NCBI GenBank assembly: GCA_001692895.1
Contig: KV748178.1
Location: 5,434,867 to 5,498,866, forward strand
Direction: 5' to 3'
DNA: 64,000 nucleotides
DNA from: Cenococcum geophilum 1.58
Lineage: Eukaryota > Ascomycota > Dothideomycetes > Gloniales > Gloniaceae
The translations under genes and the position numbers were made by a program. This document shows, piece after piece, positions 10,020-20,517 of the stretch. Numbering within the stretch: the stretch's first letter is position 1; every line of letters starts with the position of its first letter. Below the pieces are notes generated by a model. That model was not told where the DNA came from. It was given only the letters and a program-made list of their open reading frames with translations, and did not search any database.

Positions 10020-11384
10020 TAGAGTTATAACTTAGGCCAATATTAAGGGATATATCCTGTATTTATTCTTAACATTCCTACCTCATTAATATAAAATTTA
10101 GAGTTAGCCTATATACTAATTATTCTACAAAAACACTAGAGAGCTACTAAGCTATTAATTATTTATTATAGTTATATATTTGGCCATCGAAATCGGACTC
10201 TGCACCTCTACGTGGTGACGGCTACGAACCTAGTCTTCGAAGTTCAGATCTAGAGCCAACGCAGAGACGTCGCATAGCGTGCGGACAGGACCTGGTGGTG
10301 GTTGTGGGCGTTAAGGGCGGTGGTAAAAAAATTTCGGATGGTAAGATCTTGAAAACCACTACTATTAGCTCTCTACAATACGACGACTACGCTATTCTCC
10401 TATCCAGGGCACCTGTACGATCTAACATGGATATATAGTATTTGATAACATCCCCCGTCCCCTAGTAGAAAGCATTAATAACCTTATATTAATAAATAAA
10501 TAAACGCGAATAAATAAACGAACAAGCAAATATACGGCCCCTCTTAACCCCTAGGGCGATCGCCCGCGGAGTATGCGGTCACTCGCCGTACTGCTATAAT
10601 ACTACTAAAAGCGGTAGCTGGATAACCCCGTACGGTTTTCCCTATCTCCTCTTAACGGAGTAGTGCCCTTAGAAAGGGCCTAGTGACTAGGGCCTAGGCA
10701 CAAAAGATACCCAAATACACACACACACACATCCCGCTTTTGTCTTTTAGTATTAGGATAGTAGAACGGATAAATCCCCCTTACGCCTTCGATAGGCCTT
10801 AAGGGGGGGGAGGTATAGCGTATATGGCAATAGTTAACAAGAGACAGTATATAGGGGGTGGTTAAGATACGGGACACAACTACGAGCGTACGGCAATTGA
10901 TTAGCAAGGCCTAGCTAGGACGTAGTGAACCCTAGCTTTAGATAAGCTAGAGAAGGAAGTAGTGGTTCCTAAGGAGTTCAAAACATCCAAGGAGGAGGAC
11001 GTAGCTGTAGGCCTGCAGGGCCGCACTATGTGCAAATATGGCAATTCGGGGTTTTTCATCCGACTGAGGTGGCTCATAGGGTTTTTCCTTCCCCCAACTG
11101 CAGGGTTTTCTTTATATAAACTATAAGTTTTCCCCCTATAACGGAGTAGTCTGCGTGGGCCTAAATAGGATCCGTATTAGACGTTAATTAAAGAGTTACT
11201 ACTAGTTATATATTTAAAGCAAAGATTACTATTAAGGTCAAAGTAAGCTATAAATAAGAATTTTTAAAAAGTAAAAGGGGACCTTCTTAGAAAAGGCTAA
11301 TAGATTAAAGCGACACTTTAACGTAGATTGCTATATCCTTATACGTCGTAATAGTCGATTTTATATTTATACGTCTATAGATTA
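10020..11384. other. gene-free, partly RIP-spared region with (CA)n microsatellite
   Basis: From about 10170 to 11110 the sequence is noticeably richer in CpA, TpG and CpG than its surroundings. It contains an (AC) run at 10717-10731 and a G8 run near 10803. A segment near 10240 (AACGCAGAGACGT) is matched in reverse complement near 20207. Open frames in this stretch (for example 10680-10907, minus) have no recognisable motif. Possibly a remnant of a younger element. Confidence 0.35.
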
Positions 11385-13797
11385 ACCTTTATAGCCTCTA
11401 AACCTATAAGACCTAGTAGGCCCTCTTCTCTCTATTACTATATAAAATATACTAACTGTTTTACAGGAAAGGTTCTATCCTATTCTAGTTAAAAAGACTC
11501 TAGTACATTTTGACTAGGTTAAAGAGGATAGGTCGATAAAGGTTAATTCTAAAATATCTAGATTGGAAAGCGACGACCTTAGGGATTAAGTAAGTTATAG
11601 GGCGGCTAACTTATCCACTACTAAGTATATAAAGGTAGAGGACTTAATAAGCTTGCTTGCTATAAGCGAGTCTCTAACTTTAATCTAATATATAAGAATT
11701 TATTTATTTACGTATGGATAATAACGAGATATTCTTAATATAGAAGCAACTATATAGAAACAAAATACTAAGCTAAGGAAATCCTAATTAACGCCTTAAT
11801 ACTAAAAGAGATAAACGTGATTACGAAAATCTTTATAAGAAATTTCTTATTCCTTAGACTTTTTAGAATCTCCATCTCTAGTATAATCCGTCTTTCTCTT
11901 ATCTACTATTTTCCTTAATATCTATTCTAATAAATCCTCTAATACCTCTTCTAGTTGATCTCCTTGCTTATACGGTGTGCTCCTCTTAGCTATTTCTATT
12001 ATAACATCTTTAAGTAGTTTATATATCTTAGTATAACGGTAGAGAAGATGGGGATTCCCAGTATAGTATAATATAAGTCTCTTTAGTAGTATATCTACGG
12101 CTAAAACCCAGGTAGAATATTAGTATATTATTATAATAGGGCCAAACCTAGATATAATTGCTTTATAACTAGGGCTTTAGATATATCTTAAGTCCTCTAT
12201 TATATAATAAGAAGGCAACTATAATATAAAATACTTTACTTGTCTACCTAAAATCGTGGTATTAGAAATTGTTAATACTTTATATAGGGGAGCTATTACC
12301 CTAAGAGGGGTTATAAAATCGGCTAAACTATTCTCTGCTTAATTATTAGTATTGCTAAATAATATATAGGTGTTTTATAAATATACCTAGAGGAACTAGT
12401 AATATATATTTAGGACTATAACTATATCTATTAGCTGGGATAAACCTTTAGTATAGTTCTCTTTTAGTTAAGGTAAGTTTATTTTGGCCTTACTATTGTT
12501 ATCTATTAGCTTATATAAGCTTACCTTTACTTTACTATAGTCTTCCAGTCCCTTAAGGCAATTAGGGAATATTTCTATATCCTCTTATATATTACCCTTT
12601 ATATTATTATTATTTTTATAAAAATTAACCTTATTAGGTATTTAAGTAGGCGTATAAGGTATCTGTTTCTATATAGGGTTAAAAAGCTATAATTATTTCT
12701 TCTCCCTATTAGCGGATGCCGTGTCTTTATTGTTAATGCGATTTTAGGGTAATTTAAGGTTTCAAGTAGGTTAATAATTAGGTATATTATCTTTAAGGCG
12801 GTAGTATATAGTAATGATTTTAGACTTATAGGTTATATTAGCAATATATTTAAGCTTAGTTAAGGAAATATATATAATGCCTAGTATTCTTATAAAGATA
12901 GTAAGGGATATATAGTTAAGAGGCCGGATTTGGAGGTAAGTTAATTTAATGGCATATAAGAACTAGGGATACTGTCATAGCGATTTAGTCAATCGAGGCA
13001 CGAGCGCTGTAGAACGTATGCAAGCCTATATAATTAGTAGTCTATTGACCCGGATATTAAGATAAGGAGTAGAAGGTGGAAAAGGACACGTCTATATACA
13101 TATGCCAAGGCTCAAGCGAGCCCCCTAACTAGATCCGTTACGGTGCCGTAACAGATACGACGTTTATATTCTATTTCTCTCCTAGGGCGGAGTTAGGATA
13201 GAAGGTAAAAGGGAAAGACGGAGTATACCTGCCGCTCTTTCCCACTTTATATAGTATTTGTAGTATAATATTTAGTAGCTGTAATTGCTCTTAGCTTATA
13301 TATTGTCTGCGCCTAAGACTATAGGCGCTTAAAGTAATCTATAAGTGAGGTATTGTTAGAAAGTAGCTATTTACTAAGCTATTACTAAATATAAATAACT
13401 AATAATTCCTAACGAACGCTATATGCCTTAGTAGGGTGCAGAGGAATTTATATAAAGTTGTAAACTAGAACTAGAAGGCAATAATAATCCCCTAATAACG
13501 CCTCCCTTAGTAGGAATAGTATTATATAATTTACTTTTAACGCCCGTCCTTTATAGAGCAAAACACTGCTTTAGTAGTAGACTTACCCTAGCTAGTTAAT
13601 TTTGTATATTAACTCCCTATCTATAGTAAAGAAGCTATTAGTACGCTACTAGGAGGCTTAGTTAATATTTTAGCTAAGCCCTTTATAAATTCCCTGCCTT
13701 ATATAGGCGGTATAATAACTCTTACTAATCTGCCTTACGCTAAGGGAGGACTTATATTTAAGGCGCTAAGTAGCCAGTATAGAGGCCTATAGGCTTA
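11385..13797 (-). pseudogene. unidentified protein-coding unit, copy A
   Basis: The segment 13441-13797 aligns base for base with 17409-17763 and the two copies encode the same peptide on the minus strand with stops at identical Gln positions (for example VIIPPI-G, KGLA, then ALIA-LL-GS in one or both copies, and IIQYYSYQ). Weaker similarity near 11385-11700 versus 15698-15985 suggests the whole ~2.1-2.5 kb unit is duplicated. A less damaged patch at 12,960-13,200 interrupts copy A. I do not recognise the family. Conservation of frame under heavy RIP argues that it was a real protein, probably from a dispersed repeat or gene family. Confidence 0.5.
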
Positions 13798-15144
13798 TTC
13801 TATATCCTAATAACATTAACTACGATTTCTCTTTAAGTGGTATTCTATAACCCTAAGTACCTATAAGTATAGTATCCCTAAATTGTTAGCTAGTAAGTAG
13901 GCGTTTATAGATAGAGAAATTAACTTTAGAGATAATAACGGTAACGTAAAGGCGTTAACTAGTTAGAAGAGTAACTTTAGTAATAAGGATTAAGAATGGG
14001 ACGCAGAGACATTATATAGCGGAGAAAATCGTTTTAGTACTAAAGGTTAAAAAATATAGGTAGATAGTAATAAAGAAATATTAAGTGATAAGGCTATATA
14101 GGCGATAATTAAATATGGTGGCCTTGGCTTTATAGTCCCAAATTTATAAATATAGAATATAAATATAAAGAAGAGTTCTAATAAAAGCTGATATAAGGGT
14201 TAAAACTTTAGCCTCTTTTTGTTTAGCCTATCGCGAAATAAAATAATATTTTACTATTTCTACTAAATTCTTTACCCGCTTGACTTATAGCGAGCTATAA
14301 AGTATTTATAACGATCTATACCTTTCCTTAGATAAGTTTATTTACTACATTAAAAGCGATAATAGAATGTAAATCTATACTAGCGACTTAGGATTTTTTG
14401 TATTTTTTTATAAACCTAAAATATATACCGCCTTAGTAACTATTAGTTATGTTTAAGACTACAGTCCTTATAGATTTATACCTTAAGGATATAAATATAT
14501 TATTTTATAGTGTTTTCTTTTTATTTTAATTATTTCTCTACTTATTATATATAGCGGTTATTTATCTATTCTAGTATAGTAGGGAGGGGTAGTTAGGTTA
14601 CGCAAGGGGGCTTAGATTTATAGCTACGCTTATAGGGCTGTTTATATAGGGACTTCTTTAAGTATATAAAAGGGGGCTTTAAGTCGTTATAAAGTTTATA
14701 GGAGTTATTATATAGGAATTTCTTTAATATTTTTAGATCTGGTCTTATGTTTCTAGTTTTAGGATCTTTATAAGATTTGCTTTTTATTAATTTAGATTTA
14801 TATATAATATATAAGGCTTAAAATTTGCATCCGTTTTTTACTTAGCTATTTATTATAGGTTCTAGATTATTAGTAAAACCGTTTAGATATTTCTATTAAT
14901 CCGCTTCGCCTAAATTGCCTAAGGGCTAGGCGAAAAAGTCGTGGCTATATGAAAACAGCCCCCTATAACTTCGCACCCTTATAACCCTATAACCACGTAC
15001 TTAATATATATAAATAATAGCTTATTTTAAAGAATAAAGCCTATAAATTTTTTTTATTACTATATACTAGCTAATTTAGGTATTAATTGTATTATAAAGT
15101 AATATAAACAAAGAACCCTTAAAGTAACGGTTTAGTAAGGAATT
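13798..15144. other. no recognisable gene
   Basis: AT-rich, RIP-damaged sequence between copy A and the foldback element. Partial minus-strand frames with Gln-type stops occur around 14150-14800 but give no identifiable domain. Confidence 0.35.
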
Positions 15145-15640
15145 GTATAGTCTTATATACAACTAGCTTTCTTTTCCCCTTTAGCGAAAAACAGATTTGC
15201 TACGGGCATTTAATTTCGCTAAATTGCCAGAGCAATTATAGCGAACGCCTCTATGCGTAATCGCCTTCCTCCGCGGTTTTATAGTGTCGCGATCTTTATT
15301 AAATATTGTAAGGCTTTTACCCTATACAATATAACGAAATTTTATTAACTTCTCTGTAGAAACAGCGTTATATTTAAGTTTTAGTGGCTATAATAGAGAT
15401 ATATATAGAAAATGGGAGAAGAGGAAGTGGATATTAGGCAACTTCTTTATTACTTTAATTTAAATCTCCTAGCTAACTAGGGCGATTCTCTAGGATAACT
15501 AAAAAGGCCCTTACGTATAGCTATAGCCGTTCGCTATAATTACCGCGTAGAGTTAGTAGCGATTAAGTGAAATTAAATGCTAGTAGCGAATCTGTAATTC
15601 TCCTAAGGGGGGGGAAGCTAGTTATGCATAAGACTATATA
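15145..15640. mobile_element. foldback / MITE-like element with ~110-bp terminal inverted repeats
   Basis: The left arm (about 15145-15265) and the reverse complement of the right arm (about 15520-15637) match over their length: TATAGTCTTAT, AACTAGCTT, then ACAGATTTGCTACGGGCA versus ACAGATTCGCTACTAGCA, CATTTAATTTCGCT versus CATTTAATTTCACT, and TAATTATAGCGAACG in both. The ~250-bp centre is unrelated and non-coding. Size and structure fit a non-autonomous DNA transposon (MITE or foldback). No target-site duplication is clear at the outer edges. It sits directly upstream of copy B of the duplicated unit. Mismatches between arms are mostly transitions, consistent with RIP. Confidence 0.7.
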
Positions 15641-15697
15641 GTAGGGCATTTAGCGTGGCTACGGTTTACCATATTAGTAAATTAAATAGTCTTCATA

Positions 15698-17763
15698 GCC
15701 TTTAGACCTAGAAACCCTTATAGGCCCCCTTTTTTTCTATTATTCTATAAACTAACTTCTATTTTAAGGATAATGCTATCCTTTACTAGTAAAGAACACG
15801 CTAATAGAGTAACTAGACTTAAATACGTAATAGGGGAATATAGTTCTACTCGCTTTAGACGCTAAGCTTAGTTAAATCTACTAATTTATTGCTAATTAAG
15901 TATATAAATACGGCAAATACTTACTATAAAGGGTGGGGCTGTCTAGCTTAAATCTAATATATAAATTTTCTTTAATAAGCAAATAATATAAGACTAAAGA
16001 GCGTACTATTTAAGCCAATAAATTTCCTCCTTAATTCTGTAGACTTCTCTATTTTTAGGCTAAGCGTACCCTTTTCCTCTTAATTACTGTGACCTTATTT
16101 CTTGCCTTTATAACCCATTTATCTTTATAATTTAAAGTTTTATTACTACCTCTCTTAAAAGTGTAGATTTTATTTTAAAGCCGCTTAATAGTATCTCTTA
16201 TCTCTTTTTAGTTACTTTTTAAGTTGTTAATTCGATTATCGATTTTCCCTAGATAACTTATAATATAGTAGTCGCATTTTTTAAGGCTACTAACTCTCCT
16301 ATTAAGTTAGCTAAGCCTATAGCTAAGTTAATTAACTAACTTACTTAGTTTCTTTATCGCCCCTAATAGAGTAAGCTAGGGGTTAGTAAGCTTTATTAGA
16401 AGGAGTTACTAAACGGACTATATTAAGACGACTTCTTTATCTTATTAGTGCGGAGTAAGTATTTCCTTATAGTTTCTTTTGTATTAGCCTTACTATTCTC
16501 TAAATCGCTCTTACGTTCTAATACTAACTAAATATCTGTAACGTTTCCCGCCCTAACGTCGCCATTTAGCCAAAAGGACACGGAGTGCTTGCGAACTTGT
16601 TTGCAAGCGCGGCGGGATCTAATATATGTACTCTTACAATATCCTACTTATATTAGTAAGCTGGCGAATAGATAAAACTATAGGGAAGCAACTATTGTAT
16701 ACTTACTCTACTGTATTAACGGCCTTATCGGAGCCCTTAGGATAGGAAGTATACGGTATATCCTAGCTCCATTAGCGGTATTCTATAAAAAATTTAATGT
16801 TTAGAGCGTACCTTAGCCTAATATAATATGGTATCCTCTATTATAGCGTCTAAGTGGCTTATTATTAAAGAGATAAGGTAGCTAATAGTTTAAGTATCTT
16901 TATAAGAAAGTAAGGAGGAATTTCTTTAAAGGATACTATACTTAATATAGGTCTGGTTAAAGGATATAAAGGCCTTTTATATCCTACTCCTCTCTACCGA
17001 GAGCTAATGGTGGACTTCGCTTTAACTATACCTTAAAAGTTAAGCTAATTTACTAACTTAGGAATACTAGCATAGTATTATAAATACGCTATAATACGGC
17101 TATAATAGAAGTATAATTCTTCCTATTTATACCTACCTTTGCTATATCTCTATAGGAGTGTTATATTAAATAATAAGGGCGAGTATTAAACCCTTTTTTC
17201 TAATTATTCTAAGATGGCAATATAGAGGTAGCTGGTTAAGCGTTGCTTTATATAGTAATGCCTATTTAGTTACGTGGCTTTACTTAAGCCCTATTATACG
17301 CCTTAATGCAACTTCTTATTGCCTTAATAGCTAATAAGCTAGGCCTAAGGTTAAGATAAGGTAAATAGGCAACTTAGCTTTTAGGCAGCCCTAATAGTAT
17401 AGGGTTTAAAGGCGTTTATATAAAATTATAAACTAAAGCTAAAAGCTAACAATAAACCCCTAATAATGCCTTACTTAGTAGGAATAGTATTATATAATCC
17501 GCTCCTAACGCCCACCCTTTACGAAGTAGGGCACTGCTTAAGTAGTAAACTTATCTTAGCCAGTTAATCTTATATATTTACTCCCCATTTATAGTAAAGG
17601 AGCTATTAGTGCGTTATAGGGTGGTTTAATTGGCATTCTAGCTAAGCCCTTTATAAGCGCTCCGCCTTATATAGGCGGTATAATAACTTTTATTAATCTA
17701 CCTTGCGTTAAGGGAGGACTTATATTTAAAATACTAAGTAGCTAGTACTTAGGTATATAGACT
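15698..17763 (-). pseudogene. unidentified protein-coding unit, copy B
   Basis: Homologue of copy A. The minus strand carries a long RIP-broken frame from 17763 down to about 16800 (peptides RLIKVIIPPI-GGALIKGLA, YNALIAPLL-MGSKYIRLTG, SPPLALGREEYRI, HLDAIIEDTIL). A separate frame at 16420-16030 gives a charged, coiled-coil-like stretch (NRRVSSLKKCDYYI, then KEIRDTIKRL and a Lys/Arg-rich tail). A small GC-rich hairpin (GCTTGC … GCAAGC near 16588-16610) interrupts it. No transposase, helicase or reverse transcriptase motif was found. Two copies in direct orientation around a foldback element suggest dispersal by transposition or local duplication. Confidence 0.5.
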
Positions 17764-18518
17764 TACACCCTTATTTATACGTTTTACTACGTCCTTATTT
17801 CTATAAGTAGTTAGTTTACTTTTTACTTATTATTCGTCTATTAAAACACTCTACCTTTTCTTTTTTTACTAGCCGTTCTGTCTAGTTATTAACATTAATC
17901 CTCTTTTCCTCTATAGCAACTATTCTGGAATTTGCTTTAGATCCTTAATCGTAAAATTAACTGAAAAAAGCTAAACGCACTATTGTAGATTTAAGGCGTC
18001 GGTATTAGCCTAAGTACTATTAGACTTCTTAGTCTTTACTATATATAAGTACCCTCTAGACTATAAAATCGCCCTTCTCTATTATGCTCTTTTTAGGAAA
18101 AATTAAAAACCGTATTTATAATGGCATATTTAGATCTAGTAATACTCTTAAAAGCCTATTAATTAGCCTAGATAAAGCCTAATAATAAACAACCTAATAA
18201 AGAGGCCGGTATAGGCCTGCGAAGATCCTTATATCTTAAGCTAATAATTAAGAAGGAAAGGCTAAAAGAAGCTTTAAAGCGTAATATACCTACTAAGGAT
18301 TAGGTTTATACCGTTTTGTTTAGCTTATAAATAAATATACTTTTTCTTACTATTCCCATTAGCTTTATAGTTAATTATCTTTATATTAACGGTATTACTA
18401 TATTTATTATTAACTTTATTGCCATTATTCCGCTTACTATAATGCTTAGTTACACTATTAAAGAGATTACGCTCCGCGCTGGTAATATATTAGGTAGTCT
18501 TTTAAACGCAACTTTTAG

Positions 18519-18565
18519 GTATATTTCTCCGCTTTTTATTTATCCTAATATTATCTAATATTTAG
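18519..18565 (+). other. probable intron remnant in the CAX pseudogene
   Basis: The CAX homology breaks after NATF and resumes at AIKLIVSI. The 47 bases between begin GTATAT and end TATTTAG, with a branch-like CTAAT about 15 bases before the 3' end. Length is typical of ascomycete introns. The flanking exons are one base out of frame now, so a small indel is also needed. Confidence 0.55.
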
Positions 18566-19369
18566 TATAAAAACGCTATTAAATTAATTGTTTCTATTTT
18601 AGCCCTAACTAAGGGCCAGATTACTATTGTTAAAACTTTCTTAATTGGTGGTATGCTTTTAAACTTACTCCTAATCCTTAGTATATGCTTCTTCTTTAGA
18701 GTCATTAACTAGGTAAAACAATATTTTAATATAATAGTAGTAGGTACTATAGCTGGTCTTCTAGCTCTATACGTCGGTAGTTTAATTATTTTAACTACCT
18801 TCTACTCTACGCTATTAAGTAAGTTTAATAATAGCTTTAAACCTATAATAGGTACTAACCTATACAGCTATAAGCCTTAATAGCTCTATACTTAATCTAG
18901 AGCTTTCCCGTAGAATAGCTGTTATCCTCCTAATTATATACGTTTGCTACCTTATATTTTAATTAAAGTTATATACCGAAATATATAATACTTTAAGCTA
19001 AAGGGCTCCTAAGCGTAGGTCCTCCTATAAGCAGGGTATGCCTCTTTATAGTATTATATAGATTGGCGCTAGAGTGCCGGCTATATCTAGAGGCGGAGTA
19101 AACTAAGAACAGCCTATGTAGGATTTAAACGTAGAAAAGAAAGACAATAAGATTAAGGAGCCTTAATTAACGATCTAGGGTGTAATTATAACCCTTAGAA
19201 TCTCTACTATATTAGTCGCCTTATATTCCGAGTTAATAGTTAATAGCATTAGTAATATTACGGTAAGCGGCACTATCTCTACTAGTTTTATTGGTTTTAT
19301 TCTACTCCTAATTATTAGGAACGCTGCTAAGTATATAATAGCGGTTATAGTAGCTTACAAGGATAAAAT

Positions 19370-19383
19370 AAGTCTAGTAATTA
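19370..19383. repeat. 14-bp target-site duplication, left copy
   Basis: AAGTCTAGTAATTA here and at 23514-23527. Both copies encode the same CAX residues (SLVI), so this sequence was duplicated when the 4.1 kb element inserted into the gene. Confidence 0.8.
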
Positions 19384-20091
19384 TATATAAGATTTAATTT
19401 ACCGTCCGACCTGGTCCCCATAATGCGGACACGCAGACTAATGCCTATAGGAAAAACCTCCTTATTTACAGAGAAAAAGCCCATTTTTAGGTGAACAAAA
19501 AACCCCTAGGGGAGACGTGAGAGGTAATACTCTAGATAGGATCTGTACTATATCAACGGGAGGAAAAACACCGTCAGGTTACTGCTTTAAGACTCCCTTT
19601 ACATGGGAGTGTCTAAAATGCCTATCTTGCCCTATCTGCCATTTAAACCATCTTTGCTACGTCTATATACTACTTATCTATCTAAGTCGTATGCCTATCC
19701 CTAGCTCCTTTTCCAAGTCTCCTATAAATATCTCCTAATAGTGATAATATTTGCGTTCCGCCTAGGCCTATATACTAAGGTCTCTTATCCATTCCTCTAT
19801 TAAAGGGTTTCTATAATGGGGTGTATATAACTTAGTATCGCTTTTGCCCTAGGGCCTAAACCTAGGCCCTTATACCTATATATTAGGTATAGGAGGACAA
19901 TCTAGTATTTAATAGGGGGCCTAGTCCCTATAACTAGATACTTAGGTTACCGGATAATGTTAAAATAGGGGGCCTCTGCTATACTCAGGGCGCGGATTAC
20001 AAGTATATATAGATGCTGTGCGGTGTATATAGTATTTATAGGAGGGAGGGGGTACGCCGAAGGAATAATACTTATCGATTTAATGTCCAAA

Positions 20092-20222
20092 TATATACGT
20101 TAGAGACGTAGTAGTAGTGTTTAAACTTTTGCTGAGGCTCACCCCTTAGTGAAAAATCTTTGCACCACCACTACGTCGCTGCGCAGGCGCTGCGCAGCCA
20201 TATATACGTCTCTGCGTTCGCT
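20092..20222. repeat. nested inverted repeat
   Basis: ACGTAGTAGTAGTG near 20106 pairs with CACCACCACTACGT near 20172, and outside these TACGTTAGAGACGT pairs partly with ACGTCTCTGCGT near 20204. Between the arms is GCTGCGCAGGCGCTGCGCAGC, itself nearly palindromic. The segment is RIP-spared. A related stretch in opposite orientation occurs near 10240-10310. Confidence 0.55.
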
Positions 20223-20517
20223 CTAATAGTCTATTAATATAATCTAAATGGAATATCAATAGTAGCTACCAGGTTCCCGGGCTCCACCGCATAGGGGTAT
20301 AGAGGTCGCTTTTATAGAGTCGTCTTTTTAACTAGTCTTGGCGCTAAGGCCTATTAAAACTTTGCTGTTCTGATGGCGTTAAGGGTTAAGTATTTAAAGG
20401 CCCCCTCTAGCTATAACGTAACGCTACTGCATTAGTAACAGACAAGATCCTTACTCTTAGCTTAACTATACAAACAAGATAAGATAGAAAGGACCCCCTA
20501 TAGGACCGTATGGGTCA

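Larger units (their letters stand above)
18180..19383 (+). pseudogene. Ca2+/H+ antiporter (CAX/VCX1-like) pseudogene, 5' part
   Basis: Plus-strand frames encode a CAX-type exchanger. Readable segments: first membrane helices (INILFLTIPISFIVNYL, FIINFIAIIPLTIMLSY), the α1-repeat equivalent IKEITLRAGNILGSLLNATF (family: TEEISxxxGxTxGGLLNATFGN), then AIKLIVSILALTKGQI, FLIGGMLLNLLLILSICFF, GLLALYVGSLIILTTFYS, and SRRIAVILLIIYVCYLIF. A probable 47-bp intron (18519-18565, GT…TAG) lies between NATF and the next exon. The second half continues with ISTILVALYSELIVNSI, FIGFILLLIIRNAAKYI and DKISLVI, at which point the gene is cut by an insertion. The key acidic residues of both repeats are partly replaced (E to K/N-type changes). 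A vacuolar membrane calcium exchanger by family; non-functional here. Confidence 0.88.

Noticed and set aside
10680-10907. Minus-strand 75-residue frame
   Set aside because: Includes the (CA)n microsatellite as a Cys-Val run and has no family resemblance.
19517-19738. Cys-rich zinc-finger-like short protein
   Set aside because: Cys spacing does not match a known finger and the frame is short within a non-coding insert.
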